Counted from the stretch's first letter, positions 32,615-44,980 are shown. The stretch is DNA of 64,000 bases from Selaginella moellendorffii (GCF_000143415.4 NW_003314302.1:770085-834084), one strand, 5' to 3'. The notes: generated by a model from the sequence alone, not told the origin. A program made the numbers and translations.

Positions 32615-34135
32615 ATGTCTGGGCGATCTTACATGCACTACTCGCCATCGTCCGCATCCACTGGCAGCCTCTCGCCTCAAATCGGCGGCCTTGGAAGATC
32701 TCCCAACGCGCTGCTGGAGCATGACAAGTGAGTAATCCATACCTCGCATCTCCCATCTCTTCCATCCCATCTTGCTCGCGCTCGCGATATTTCGGTCGAT
32801 CGCTGGCGATATTTCGATCGGTAGGTCATCGAGCGTCGCGGATCGGAGGCTTCCGGCTGGATTGGGGCCGCGCTTAGAATGTAGGGAAGAATGGGGTGTG
32901 GTGGAGCTCAGAGATCAGAGATCTGGGTTTCTGATCATCTTTTTTCTCTTCCTTTCTTTTTACCTTTTTATTTCTTCTCTCATCTCGTTTCATCGTTTCT
33001 TTGTCTCAGGTACTTCACAGAGTTACTTATGGAGCAAGAAAGTCTGCGACCTTTCATGATGGTTCTTCCTCACTGCAGCTTCCTACTTAATCAGGGTACG
33101 TTACATACACTTGGATCGATTTAAAGTTTTGATCGGTTGTCTCATTTCTCGAGCAGAGATTCTTCGAGTTTCTAAACTCATAGGCCAGTCACAACTTCTA
33201 GACCAGGACACTTTGGACATGGGAAGCCCCCTCGGGTTGATTTCTAATGGAGGAAGCAGAGATTTAAATGCTTGGGCTGCCATGCAGCACGAGGTTGGTC
33301 ATGCTTTTCTCTTTGGTTTTTGTTCGTTCTCTAGTTTTGAGCTCGATCTTCTGTTTCTTTTTTTTTTTATATATGATCCATGCAGAGGACTGTCTTACCT
33401 CTCTGGCATGGCAGCCCTGCCGGTTCGCCTGGACCGATTATAAAGAAGACCTTGCGAATCGAGATTCCTACCGATGATTATCCTAACGTAAGTGTTTATC
33501 ATTTCGTGCGTTTTGCGTATGCGAGACGAGCTCTTTCGTCATTTCTTGCTTGCTTGCAGTTTAACTTTGTGGGCCGCCTTCTTGGGCCGAGAGGACTGTC
33601 GCTGAAGCGTGTCGAGAACGAGACCGGGTGCCGCGTGATGATAAGAGGGCGAGGGTCGATCAAGGACGCAGCAAAGGTATGGGTTTTTCTCCCCGCGCAC
33701 GGCCGTTTCATTTTGTTGCTTAGAGCTCTCTCTCCAGGAGGAGAAGATGAGGGACAAGCCTGGCTACGAGCACTTGAACGAGCCATTGCACGTCCTCGTG
33801 GAGGCGGAGCTTCCGGCCAACCAGATCGACACGCACTTGCAATACGCGCAGGAGATAATTGAAGACGTGCTTCGGCCACCTCCGGTATCGCTTTTTTTCT
33901 ATTAAGGTTATCCTCTCTAGTTCTTAGCGCACAGAAGTCACTAGCTATCTTTTTTTTCACAATAAGTTTCCGTGACTGCTGTCCACAGGACGAGTCTGTG
34001 GACGCCGTGAAGAAGGCGCAACTCCGGGAGCTGGCGATGCTAAACGGTACACTACGAGAGGATAGTCCATACTTGACAGGTTCGCTGACTTCATTCAACA
34101 ATCCCGGCATGAAGAGACCGAAAATTCGAAGATGA
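32615..34135 (+). CDS. STAR-family KH-domain RNA-binding protein
   Basis: This plant Quaking/SPIN1-like RNA-binding protein has about seven exons with introns of 60-230 bp. The start at 32615 gives [20 protein letters not shown], the usual N-terminus of this family. Next come [20 protein letters not shown] and [14 protein letters not shown], the STAR N-terminal part. [19 protein letters not shown] follows, then the KH core [19 protein letters not shown] with the GPRG loop, and [12 protein letters not shown]. The C-terminal exons give [19 protein letters not shown] and GMKRPKIRR, a basic nuclear-signal-like end. By family it binds RNA and affects splicing or stability. All core elements are present, so it looks functional. 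Confidence 0.93.
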
Positions 34136-35929
34136 CGAGGTGACCCTTTGGTATATAGCTAGGAAGGAGAGAGAAAGAAGTACTAGGGAATGAGCGACGT
34201 TACTTTCTCGTACGTGGTGGAGGGGTTTTTGCAGATCCAATAAAGTGGGATGAACTCGCTGGACCTCTTGGGGGATGCATCCTTGGATTGGCACGGTACG
34301 TAGCTTTGCTCTTCACTTTTGATCGATCTCTTTTCATCTCTTCTTCTCAGGTAGGATTTATCTAGTGCTCAGGAGGAGTTTGCATCCTTGCTGTGTTCAT
34401 CCCGCTCCACACTTGAAGAGTATAGCTGGGTACGTGAGAAGTTTGCGAAGTTTTTAAGGATAGCCAAGAAAACAGGAGTTGGCTTTCGTTTTGGTTTGAA
34501 GATATTTCGGTACCTTTTTTAACAGCGAGCTTAGCCGAGAGAGAAGAATGAAGAAGAATTAATTAGCCCAGAGATGAAGATGAAGAAGAAGGGGAAAAAG
34601 GACGAGTGTGTAAGTGTGTGTGTGTGTAGTGTTGACCTTTTTGTGGGAAAAAGAAGATTCCAAAAGTGTTTGATTCCTGGATTCGCTCCAGATTGATTGA
34701 TCACGTATCCATGATCATATTGGTGGAGGGAATGGATTTGAAGGACTTGCTCTTGACTCTTTTTTGACAGTGTCAAAAGCAAGTCCCCTTGCTTGTGTGC
34801 ACTACACTGCATGATTTGGACGTACCAATGCTGGAATAAATTGTACCAAATGGACGCCCAGATTCTATTCCCATTCTCTTGCGACTGTTTACCACAGGTT
34901 ATCGAAGCAAATACCTCGCTTAACCACGTTACTAAGCTGTGTGTGTTCTTCCAAATCATTGTGGTTGGAACCTTGATGATTAAAACCAAGGTCAGGACGT
35001 GCACGCGATCACATCATTTGTTTGGGCGATTCTCTGCGAGTGGAGGGCTAAAGTCAAACTTTGGGTGAAATTTGTCAAAGGGTAAAAACCAGTCTCTCTT
35101 GACTCTATATTCTAGATTCCCCATGGATAGAAAGTTCTTTCCCCCCCCCCCCCCCCCCCCCCAAAAACAAGTTGCGGTACTCCCTAGAAATCGAGTAAAG
35201 TTTATATGCTCTCACCATATTCTACAGTATTCCCCTCTGGATCGAACCAATGTTTCTTTCCTCTTCTTTGGTACTAGAAAGCATTGATCTGTCCCACTGA
35301 GACTTGTATCATTTGCGCATTCCGGATGAGAGATTTCTCCATTTTATATTCTTTAACGCTCAAAGGCATAGTTTAAGTTTTCTTTCAATTTTATTAAGTT
35401 AATATTACTATAAATGCCAGGAACACAATGTTATATTTGATATTCTTTACTTTGATCATAAAATTCTCCATGCCAGTGACCACCAGCCCAGCATTTCAAA
35501 GTTCTTCCGTGCAGCACAAACTCGACTTTGTGTTCTTCTGGACAGACCCGGAATTGTTCTCCTGCCACGTGGCGGCCGTATGCGGAGTCCCGCCTTTCCT
35601 CCGGTCGAATATTCTCTGCACCATTCCTATCCGGAATCCGGAATGGTGGTGGCATCCACGGCCCAGATTTGCCGGGTCGAGCACAGGGACCAAATAAATA
35701 GTTTTGGAGGCCTTACATTGTTTGCCTCATTCAATCTCTTTGGTGGGTTTTCTACTTTGGTAAAAAAAACTATCGATGCTTCGCTTGGGTTGCTTGAAGA
35801 TATTTTTCGAGTTTTTAAACTTGAATTCCATGGGAGCAGTAGTGAGAGTAGTGACAGTGGCGATCCTCTTCTAGTTTGTTTTTTCTAGCTTTTTTTTTTT
35901 GGAGAGACTCACCCTCACTCCACTTGGAT
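34136..35929. other. Intergenic stretch, KH gene to MYB-CC gene
   Basis: The first few hundred bases are the KH gene's 3' UTR; an aataaa-type polyadenylation motif lies near 34240. A 22 bp pure C run at 35141-35162 is notable. Between 35400 and 35700 several short inverted segments occur around gcatttcaaag and ccggaatccggaatgg, but no gene is supported. The frames in this stretch show no family similarity. Confidence 0.5.
35141..35162. repeat. 22 bp poly(C) run
   Basis: Twenty-two consecutive C residues on the plus strand (poly G on the other). Its length may vary, and it may be an assembly or sequencing weak point. Confidence 0.9.
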
Positions 35930-37257
35930 ATGTATCAAGTGAAAAATTTCTCTCCGGGTACGAATTTCATGTCCCAGCAGCAGCAGCAGCAGCCAACTTT
36001 GTACACTGGATTGAGCGTCGAGCAGGCGAAAATCTCTGCGTCCGAGCCTAAACCAAGGCTCCGATGGACACCCGAGTTGCATGAGCGATTCGTGGAGGCT
36101 GTCACTCAGCTGGGAGGAGCCGAGAGTAAGCCGAAAGTCCCAGAAATCCCAGAAAGTTCCACTATAAAGTTCTAATGTTATGCCTCTTTCTCGATCACTG
36201 CAAAGCTAATTCTAAAATTTGGATTGGAATGGATGTAGAGGCGACACCAAAATCCGTGATGAGGATCATGGGAGTCAAAGGCCTTACTTTGTATCATCTC
36301 AAAAGCCACCTTCAGGTTTTTTGCTTTTTTTCTTGGATTTTCTGGCTGCAGTTCTTGATGCTTTGCTTTCATCAGAAATTTCGTCTTGGGAAGCAACTCA
36401 ACAAGGATACAAACGTCGCAAACAGAAATGGTAGAAAAGCTTTCCTCGCATTATACTATTACCTATAATGTTTCAAGCAAGCATTGAGTCCCAAACATTG
36501 CTTTACATTTTGTGTGCAGCCAGCATTGTATCATACAACACACCCAATGCTCAGGATTTGATAGCCCAGCAGGGTCACCTTTCCTCATCCTCATCTGAGT
36601 AAGCTCCATCCTTTTTCCCCAAATCTTCTGTAACCACTAGCTTGTCCTCATCACTTTGCAAGTTCTCAAATCACAGAAGCTCTGAGGCTACAAATGGAGG
36701 TGCAAAAGAAGCTACATGAACAACTTGAGGTAAAGTTTTCTAATTTCTGTAATTAATTATAATTTTTAATTTTCTTACAACTTATACAGGTTCAAAGGCA
36801 TCTACAGTTGCGAATCGAAGCCCAGGGGAAATATCTCCAAGCTCTCTTAGAAAAGGCGAGGGAGACTTTTTCTGTAGGAGGCCAGGATCTGAACGCTTCA
36901 GTAAAACTGGAACTTTCCAAAGCTGCATCAAGTGCCGAGACCACGCTGGAGCAGCAGCTTCTTTTTGCGAGAGAACAGAGGCTTCAGTCACACAATCTTC
37001 ATCAGGTATTAGCAGGCCAGCAGCAAAGTGGGATCAAGAAACCAACGAGGATATTTGGTGGAATTGAGCCCTGGATGCGTCTCAAACGCGAGGAGGGAAT
37101 GTTAGATCAAGGTTTAGTAACACTTTCTTTGCAAAAGCCCCAAGCTCATCATATAATGGGCAACAAGATGGAGCAAGGTTTGGACCTGAACTGCAAAGAA
37201 GTGAACGGTCTTGACTTGAATGAGTTTGGTTGGGCAGCTGGTCCAACAGAATCTTAG
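35930..37257 (+). CDS. MYB-CC transcription factor, PHR1/APL type
   Basis: This nuclear GARP/MYB-CC regulator belongs to the class that includes PHR1 (phosphate starvation) and APL (phloem identity). Six exons start with the ATG at 35930. Exon 1 has a Gln run (36 bp area near 35979-35992) and RLRWTPELHERFVEAVTQLG. Exon 2 completes the MYB repeat with TPKSVMRIMGVKGLTLYHLK and SHLQ; exon 3 begins KFRLGK, giving the SHLQKFR signature (usually SHLQKYR). The coiled coil follows: EALRLQMEVQKKLHEQLE, with LHEQLEVQRHLQLRIEAQGK across the last junction. The C-terminus is GLDLNCKEVNGLDLNEF, a possible EAR-like repression or DLN motif. Which member it represents is unclear. Confidence 0.93.
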
Positions 37258-37380
37258 CAAAAGTTAAGAAGTTAATATAATTCGGAGTAAAACGTTATAA
37301 AGATAAAGCTCGGTTTACTCCAAAAGGTAAAGAATTGTATATAAATCAGGGTTTCGGGTTGTGACTCTATATTTGTGCCC

Positions 37381-38085
37381 ATGCTTCATAGTGAGGACCG
37401 ATCTTGCAGTCTCACGAAGAGTTTACAGACTTGGTTGAACCAGAGGAAGCGTTCTCCACGGCTCCGTTCTTCGATCCAACATCCATACCCTAAGTCCAAG
37501 ACGTTGACTTGGTCAAACAAAGGAAAGCGTTCTCCACGCAAGGCGGCTCTGGAAGGACCCAAGATAAGTTCTTTCGATAGCGAGATGGTGGACCAAGAAC
37601 TTAGAGAGCCCAAGCGAAGAAAGGTGGACGGCGATGAGGGTGTCAATTTGGGCAAATATTCTTGCCATCAAATGGATTCCACATCTTCTTCATACACAAA
37701 GTGGAGACCCCAGAAGTACGACAGGCCTCTAAACATCACGGACAAAGCTCACTGGTTTCCACTGTTTGGCAAGAGACTGACCAAGGGGGACGTCGATACA
37801 CTAGACACATTGATCTTCTCTGTCCACGAGGAGTCGAAGCTCCCAAGACTCGATGATGACGAGAAGATTCCCATGGAGTTTGTGGACGAAAAGGGCGCTG
37901 TTTGGGAGTTCGGATACAAGAAGGGGAAGAGAGGGCCGAGCTTGGTCACAAATCAGTGGATTCAATATGTGAGAGAGAACTCGCTCCAAGAAGGAGACAT
38001 TGTGTGCTTCTACAAGAAGATGCTCATGAATCCCTTGGCACCAAAGTTTGGAATCACTTTCTTCAAAATTCCTAAGTCCAACTAG
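37381..38085 (+). CDS. B3-domain DNA-binding protein
   Basis: This intronless frame of 234 residues starts at the ATG at 37381. The first half is basic and Ser/Arg-rich with a possible nuclear signal (PKRRKVDGD). The B3 fold runs from about residue 122: PLFGKRLTKGDVDTLDTLIF, then LPRLDDDEKIPMEFVDEKGA, VWEFGYKKGKRGPSLVTNQW and YVRENSLQEGDIVCFYKK. These are the usual B3 strands, including L-x-x-G-D-x-V-x-F. The protein resembles the shorter, REM-like or lineage-specific B3 members, and the target is unknown. It begins about 120 bp after the MYB-CC stop on the same strand, probably with its own promoter in that gap. Confidence 0.85.
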   Translation: MLHSEDRSCSLTKSLQTWLNQRKRSPRLRSSIQHPYPKSKTLTWSNKGKRSPRKAALEGPKISSFDSEMVDQELREPKRRKVDGDEGVNLGKYSCHQMDSTSSSYTKWRPQKYDRPLNITDKAHWFPLFGKRLTKGDVDTLDTLIFSVHEESKLPRLDDDEKIPMEFVDEKGAVWEFGYKKGKRGPSLVTNQWIQYVRENSLQEGDIVCFYKKMLMNPLAPKFGITFFKIPKSN

Positions 38086-38947
38086 AAACAAAAAAAAATA
38101 AATCAGAGTATTATTAAGGTATAACTTGTAAGGTTGGACTTTGATTGTTGATGATACTGACTAATCTAAGTCAAAAGTTCCCAAGACTGTCTACCTTAGA
38201 CAAAGCTGCAGGCCAAAATAGTTCAATAGTTACCGTCACAGCTCATTTACCTGATCTCTTCACCCAACGAGATAGAGAAAGAGACCCAACAGATGTGGAC
38301 TTGAGGCTTGGATATTTTTCTAAAGCTTTGGATTGGATGGGGTGTTTTGGACCCTTCTGGCTCCTAAGGGGTGTGCAGTTTCGCCACCTTTTCAAAGAGT
38401 TTTCTTTTATAAAATTTACAACAAAAATAAAAAGCTGGAAAAGCATAGCAGCTTTTCAAGGGCATCCATCATCTTCCACTCTGTCTGTATACCTCTGTGC
38501 CCAAGCTGGGGAAGTTGATAACTAACTTACTCAATATCCAAAACAACAAGGTTGGAAAGGCCAATCCTATGCCAAAAAGACATTGAATAGCAACGTCCAC
38601 GTTCACACACAAGTTGCTTCCAGAACTCAAATGAGCTGGCTAGCATGTTCAAAAGTCAGTGCTCCAGTGCTGGACCACCTTTGACCAGTCAACTCTTTGT
38701 TTTCCTCTTCTGTTTTTTTCACCTTTTTTTTTTCTTCCTAAATGAATGGTTAGAGTTCTACATTATAATGTAAAATTATGTAGAATGCCTGGGTCCTCTC
38801 TTGTGTTACTTATTCTCTTCAATGTTGTCTGTGCCGAGTTGAGTTCTAACCTCTATTCTTTCTGCCTGTTTTTTCTTGTTTTCTTTCCTGGTTTGATGTG
38901 GGATGTGGATGCGCTTTTTGTGGCTTTTGTGGGATGGAAGTGAAGAA
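38086..38947. other. Convergent 3' flanks of the B3 and RRM genes
   Basis: This region is AT-leaning and without a convincing gene. The plus-strand frame at 38776-38943 is hydrophobic, but it overlaps the RRM gene's likely 3' UTR and shows no family. Confidence 0.5.
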
Positions 38948-40946
38948 TCAATTGTGTGAGGACGAAGATGAGCCTCCTGCAGCTGAAGTGCCCTGTGACG
39001 ATGAAGTTGGCGGGTATTGTTGATGTTGATGTTGTTGCTGCTGTTGTTGTTGCAAGGACCTTGAAGATGAAGATGTTGTGGGGTGTGTTGTCAACCCTGA
39101 ATGAGAACACAAACACCTGCTGAATTGGTACGTCTCAATGGCGAATTCATTCCCACAGAAATGCAAGCTTGACTTTAGAAAGTCGGAGTTACCTGGTTGT
39201 GTAGTGGAAGCACCACCAGCTGAAGGTGGTGGAGAGATTGCAGACGCACCAGCAGCAGCAGTAGCGTTGTACATAGCCGATGCGGGCGGCGACGACGAGG
39301 ACGACGGCGATGGCAGAGGTGAAGTTGGCGCTAGGGGTGAATACTGCACAACTTGAGGGTGGCCATGGTGGTGTTGCATGCCTCCAGCAGGAGAATAAGG
39401 CTGACCACCACCAGAGGGATAGGTGGATCCAATCTGGTTGAAGCCAGAGTATGTATACACTGCTGCTGGATTGCTTATGGTGCTGCTGCCACTACTACTT
39501 CCACCATAGACAGCTGAAAGTTGTGGATTCCCGTAAGGATACAGGCTCTACAAAAAAAAAAAGGAAAAAAAAAAAAAAAACAAAAACAAAAACACAAGGC
39601 AAAGACGCCATAGTACGAAAAGCTTGAGAACTATGGCCTCCTTGGGATTGCATAAAAAGCGAAAAAAAAAAACGAGGGAAAGGGATAAAGAAGAAGAATG
39701 TGTAGAGAGTATAGAGCTGGAGGAAGATTAGGGATGAGGGTGGTGGTAAGGTACCTGGTAAGAGTACTCCGAGGGGACGTAAGCGTATCTGGAGGAATAG
39801 GTTGGAATAAAACTTCGTTTCGATCGATCGATCGATCGATTGTGGAAGGAAACTTACCCGTATGGAGTGGCGGCGTATGAGAACCCGGCTTGAGGATACG
39901 AGAATGGAGCGGCGGGCATCTGTGGAAACGATGACGAGGCCCCGCCGGGAGAATAGCTTGCTGCCCCGACTTGAGAGCTCCCGAGAACTGGGGAGAAGTG
40001 ACGAACTCTCGAAGCACCTGAATTAACAGCCAAGAATGTTTTTTAATGTCGAAAGCGCGTCCAGAGAGGGAGTGAGGACATAAGAGAACTAAAAAACCAG
40101 TTTTTTCCACGGCCAACAATCAAAGCTGATCGATCTTGTAGCTAGAAGTTCGAGAAATGGGAAGGAAAGAATCGTACCTTGATGAAATGGTGGGAACCTC
40201 GGCCTCACTCCAAGTGCTGCAAGGTTGCAGTTTGCTCGCCGGCCATCGATAACCGGCGTTGGATTCTCGCAAGCTCGTCGTGCCGACTCGGGATCCTTGA
40301 AAGTTACCTGTTCCAACCAAAATTTTTATCATTTCCAATGCTTGTGAAGTTACTGCAGCCAGGCATTTCGATCCACATTCGCTCGGGAAGACAAGATAAA
40401 AAAAAGGGTGGGGAAAAAGAGAAAATGGGAAAAAAAAAGAGAACTTTGCCGGATTCTCATCCGTTAGTTCACTTGGGTCCGTCACGAAAAGAACAAAGAA
40501 AAATCACCCAAGCAAGCTGGCAACTTGGCAAGGATGGGATCCACAGACAACCCAGCTAAGAAAAGTTCTTAGCCCAAACAGTGGAGGGAAAAAAGAAAAA
40601 GATAAAGGAAGAGCCAAGCAAGAGATAGATCATGGATAGAACCAAAACCAAGAAAGAATCGAGGAGACAAAGGAGAGAAGAAAGGAGTGAATTCACGCAC
40701 AAAGCCATAGCCTTTGGAGCGCCCAGTGTTCTTGTCCGTGATCACCACAGCCTCTAGAATCTCGCCAAACTGCTCAAAGTACTGCCGCATCGTGTCGCGC
40801 TGCGTCTCCCAAGCCAGGCCCCCGACGAAGATCTTGGTGAGAGTGGTGTCGCCAAACTGAGATCCCCCTAAACCTCCGTGATGGACGTGCTGGGAATGAG
40901 AAGATCCTCCTCCTCCTCCCCCTCCCCCTTGCTGCGGCTCGGCCAT
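38948..40946 (-). CDS. Single-RRM RNA-binding protein, RBM24/38-like
   Basis: This plant protein has one RRM and a long Pro/Ser/Gln/Tyr-rich tail. About seven exons are used. The start is the ATG at 40946 (MAEPQQGG, followed by eight Gly). RNP2 reads [20 protein letters not shown] and the next part [23 protein letters not shown]1 is split by an intron: GYGFV then [20 protein letters not shown], completing with [12 protein letters not shown]. The ending of the domain, GRRANCNLA, is shared with RBM24/38 and with plant ARP1-like proteins. The tail is built of [34 protein letters not shown] and a GGASTTQPG part, then Gln/His runs to 38948. The long introns and tail suggest isoforms. A role in RNA stability or splicing is inferred from relatives. 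Confidence 0.9.
39820..39842. repeat. (GATC)n run in an intron of the RRM gene
   Basis: Five GATC units lie between RRM-gene exons, close to the 3' splice region. Confidence 0.8.
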
Positions 40947-41409
40947 TCTTCCTTCTTTTCTCCGGAAATCTTGGAGCTCCAAAATCCTTGGAACGATTTT
41001 CTAGAGCTACTGAAGATCAAACCCACCGGAGAGAGATGGTTCCTGCGCCAGCGCTTGCGCTCAAGCGGCGCTCAAATCTATAGCAAAGAAGGAGATTTCT
41101 CCGTGCGCTCCATGTATCCACCTGTGAGCCTTGGATCCAGGAAAAGAGGAAAAAATCCCTAGCGCTGTGGAGAGTGAGGAGTTTTAATAAGTGGGGAGGG
41201 GGAAAAGCGAGGAGCTTGCGAGCACTATGTTGGTCTCTTGCTGCTGCAGCGATCCATCGTCCATATGATGATCAAAGCCAGGCAGGGATGATCGAAAAGA
41301 AAGAAAAAAAAGAGAGAAAGGATGCGATTTTTTTTTTTTTTCCGGCGAAGAACAGCGAATGGACAGCGGGGACAACGTGCACGCAAGTATTACGAACAGC
41401 GAAGAGAAG

Positions 41410-41440
<31 letters not shown>

Positions 41441-42540
41441 TCTCTTACAAAAACTCTTGGAAAAAAATCACCCAAGAAGGCAAACCAGGAAAAAAAAAGG
41501 CTGGGGCGAAGGCTGGAGGCAGCAAACAGCAGAGGAAACCAGCAGAGGTGAGATAATAGCAAGACAGCTCACTAAAGTCCAGCAGCCAGCCAAGCACAGA
41601 AAAACAAAAAAAATAAAACGAATTTTTTTTTTTATGGTTTTTCACATTTTTATTGAGATCATGGCACCCCAGTGACAAAAAAATGGACAAAATCGAGAAG
41701 GGAAAAGAAAGAGGGAATGTGGATAAATGTGCCAGGATAAAACAAGGATGGATGCTGGGAATGCAAGCAAAAGAGGAGAGAAGAGAGGGCGGTCCACCAA
41801 AAAAGGGAGAAGGGAATGAGAGCAGCAGCAAGCACTGGTGGATCTGGCAAGAGTGCGAAAAAACCTAGTTTTGGATCGTTTTTACAGTTGGAAGAGTCCT
41901 CCCTCTCTTCCGGGTTTGTGGGAAAATCTCGTAAGAGAAACTTTGGATAAAAACACTGTGATCTCGGTTACCATAGCTGCCCGGGCGGGCAGCGGGCAAG
42001 CCAGCAGCGCGGGCCCACACACGTCATCCGTTGCCGGTCGCTGACGTGGAAGATTGCCCCACGTGGCGGCTCCTGAGTTGTTGCCGTGATAAGTAAGGAA
42101 TTTCGAAAGATACGGCGGTGGGAGGTAGATTCGGGGAATCCCCGGCGGGATTTGATTTCTTTACGAGGAAGCAGCGGCCACGACCATGAAGATGGCGCGG
42201 AGTGACCTAAAAATCTTGGTTTTAAAAGATTCTAACTTCCATGTGGACCATTGGAATCGACAGCGATGTTTGCTTGCTCGCCACAAGTTTGGGCGACGCG
42301 CGCCATTGTTTGGTGTAAAGGGCGGCCCAAAATCGAAAGCGTCGAGGCACATGTTGGGCGATTATTTATTTTCATGATCGAGAGCCCGAATCCCCAACTT
42401 TTGCCTAAATGCCTGTTCCCGCGCTTTTTCTCGTTCGCATTATAGGGTTCTAACTCCCGCTCTTTTTATTGTTTGAATTTAGGGCTATAAAGGCTTCGAC
42501 CTAATTAGGGCCCTTGGGTTTAGGGTTTTGCGCGACGAGG
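40947..42540. other. Divergent region between the RRM gene and the CCNDBP1 homologue
   Basis: These 1.6 kb hold the 5' flanks of two divergent genes. Features seen are a (CA)n run of about 27 bp at 41410-41436, a pure T run near 41330-41341, and several frames without a family. A telo-box in the orientation tttagggttttg lies at 42519-42530, about ten bases before the start of the plus-strand gene. No further gene was recognised. Confidence 0.5.
41410..41436. repeat. (CA)n microsatellite
   Basis: An uninterrupted CA dinucleotide run of about 27 bp between divergent genes. Confidence 0.95.
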
Positions 42541-43806
42541 ATGAAGCAGGGGCGTGGGAAGAGCGGTAGCGATGGCGGCTTGCTTGGCGCCATGCGCATT
42601 CACGCGGTGGCGCTTCGCAGCACGCTCGAGGTACGCCTCCTTTCCGGGTAAATTTCCACGCGAATTTCTCCGATTTTCAGATGCTCAACGAGCCAGCGCC
42701 GTCCGCCTGCGAGAGAGTACCGTGGAGTGATGTCAAGAAAGGGGCGGAGGCTGTCTCGAAAGAAGCCACGACAAGTAAGTTTCCATCTCCTCGATGTTCC
42801 TTGATGTTATTCCCCTCCTTTTTGGGAGTTTTTAAAGCTTTGTTTCTCTCACTCAGCTGGAATGCTGTGGAGTGGGACTCCATCGGCGCAAGAGGCTGCG
42901 GACAAAGTGGAGAGCTACATCAACACACTGCAAGGCTTTCTCCTCTTGTGCCATGGGAGCACTGTGGGGGCTGGCCCGACTCTTTTATCCACCGTCCAGG
43001 CCGTCGCGAAAGGAGCGTTGGAATCCAGCTTGTCGCTGCTGGAAAGTGCCTTATCTCTCGGCTCTCAAGGTGATGCGAGCTTTTCCACGATTTCTTTCGA
43101 TTCTTTTTCTTTGGTCGACTGGGTATTAAGTAAGCTTTTCTCTTTCTTTGTTGCAGCTGCGAGGCTGGAAGCACTACCGCCTCTTACAGGCTGCGTGTGG
43201 GAAGCTTGCGAGCTTGTACTGAAAGCTCCGTCTGATAATCGTACCGCAGTGGGAAGGGCCATTGTGCAAGTTGGGACTTCCATAAAGGACGTGGTACGTG
43301 AAATGAATGAAATTGAATTGGAGCGAGCGGAAGGAACGATTGATGACGATGATGGTGATGGAGGAGGCCGCGGCAGCCATTGCAGCAGCGAAGTTGACCC
43401 CGAGACACTGAGCTTTGACGCAAAGTTTTCACCTGGAGAGATGGACGTTGCCAGCGCTGTCAAGGATGTTATCAGCGCCGTGCTCGTCGTGGTAAGGCAG
43501 CTGCTCTACGTGGTTACCAAGGCACAGGATACCAGCGCTCCCGGGAAGCTCGAGAGCTTGGAAAAGATTTTGGAGCAGGCTAGAAGTATAGGTGTGGACG
43601 CAGACGAGCTGGGAGCTTCAGTGTATCCGCCACAGGAAATCCAGGAGATAAGAGCCAGGAGCCGGGGGATCGAGAGTAGCATCCAGATGGTTTTGGCGGA
43701 AGTTACAGCGCTGCACGGCAGCGTGCCCGACGACTTGGCTGTGGCTTGCGACAAGTCACAGGAGTCTCACTTGGGACTACACGCGAGGCTTTTGGCACTA
43801 GCATGA
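42541..43806 (+). CDS. Cyclin-D1-binding protein 1 (GCIP) homologue
   Basis: Four exons start at the ATG at 42541 (MKQGRGKSGSDGGLLGAMRI), immediately after a telo-box. Exon 2 gives NEPAPSACERVPWSDVKKGA. Exon 3 carries MLWSGTPSAQEAADKVESY and TLQGFLLLCHGSTVGAGPTL, and the last exon LEALPPLTGCVWEACELVLK, VGRAIVQVGTSIKDVVREMN and an Asp-rich stretch. The helical C-terminal domain follows, ending at 43806. The W-S-D-V, GFLLLCHGS and VGTSIKDVVREM motifs fit the CCNDBP1/GCIP family. In animals this family binds cyclin D1 and HLH proteins; the plant role is not known. The acidic insert (DDDDGDGGG) is variable in the family. Confidence 0.85.
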
Positions 43807-43903
43807 CAAAGCCGAAGTTATGAGAATGTGAAGCTCTTGCGACCGACCCTCGTGTTCTAGATGGTCTCTTCGCGGTAAAGCTCGAGCAGCGAAGAAGACG
43901 AAG

Positions 43904-44980
43904 ATGGGAGGATTGCTCCTGACTCTGATGGTGCTGCTGGCGATGGCTGCAGTTCGTACTGGAGCTCAAAACAGCAGCGTCGAGGCAAGAGCCTTCCTTC
44001 CAAAGCTAGACTTTTTCGTTAGTACTTCGGTTGTTTGTTCGTTTTTTCGTTCACGGCAGCTAGCGATGGGAGATTTGCTGGGGACTTTTATCGGAGCTTC
44101 TTCGTCTCTAAACGTATGGAACCCAAATGTGGAGATGACGAACGAGTACAGTGCCTCGCAAATCACTTTGGTCTCCAGCAACCTGACAAACCTCATTGAA
44201 ATTGGCTGGCACGCAAGTACCTTTGCTTCTTTGGTAAAGTTTCTCTCTTTTCTCTTTTACCAGGTCTATCCTCTACTGTACGAGGACAATGAAACTCATC
44301 TCTTTGTTCGCTGGACGGTAACTGTCTTTCTTTGTATCGCTGCTTTGCTTGGAGACTGACTTTATATCTTGATAGATACTCGATGAAAGCGGCCGGATTG
44401 GATGCTTCAACACCAATTGCCAGGGATTTATCCAAACCTCTACCAACATAATTGTGGGACTCACACTGGACAACATGGTCTCGGATTTAAATGGAACGCA
44501 GTACACTACGGCTCTGGCTGTTCTCAAGGTACAAAAAAAGCATTTGATTCTTCCAGTCGTACAAAGATCTCTAAACCACCACCATTGTCTCAGGATGGTC
44601 AAGGAGATTGGTGGGTCTACAACGATAACGAGAAAGTTGGATACTTCCCTTTCGGCCTGTTACCCGAGATGGACAGCGGAGGAGCCGCTATCGTCTCTTT
44701 CGGTGGCCGAGTCTTAAACAAGTGGAACGAGAACCGCCACACGTACACCGAGATGGGCAGTGGCTTCTTCCCTCTCGCAGGCTACGGCTTTTCTGCTTTC
44801 CAAGTCGATCTCGTCGTCACGGATGCTGACAACGTAACAACGAAACTGGTTGGCGAGCATCTCATACAGCTTACCTTTGACAACGTTGGCGATTGCTACT
44901 ATACGTACGTCGAGCAGCGGACTGGAAGGCTCTACTTTGGTGGCACCGGCTACAATCCCAGATGCCAGACGACCACCTGA
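43904..44980 (+). CDS. Neprosin-domain (DUF239) secreted protein
   Basis: This is a secreted protein of the neprosin class, glutamic-type peptidases in carnivorous and other plants. The start at 43904 gives a signal peptide (LLLTLMVLLAMAAVRTGA). The N-terminal part is short and no separate activation peptide was seen. The neprosin core reads FIGASSSLNVWNPNVEMTNE, then SQITLVSSNLTNLIEIGWH, VYPLLYEDNETHLFVRW, GRIGCFNTNCQGFIQTS and then DGQGDWWVYNDNEKVGYFPF. It ends with TEMGSGFFPLAGYGFSAFQV and a Cys near the C-terminus at 44980. Exon boundaries are by eye. A GC-AG intron from about 43990 to 44058 is possible, but the frame is open through it. Whether the catalytic Glu residues are present cannot be judged reliably here. 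Confidence 0.8.

Noticed and set aside
38746-38943. Hydrophobic plus-strand frame between the B3 and RRM genes
   Set aside because: It is short, overlaps the antisense of the RRM 3' region and has no signal-peptide-plus-mature-protein layout.
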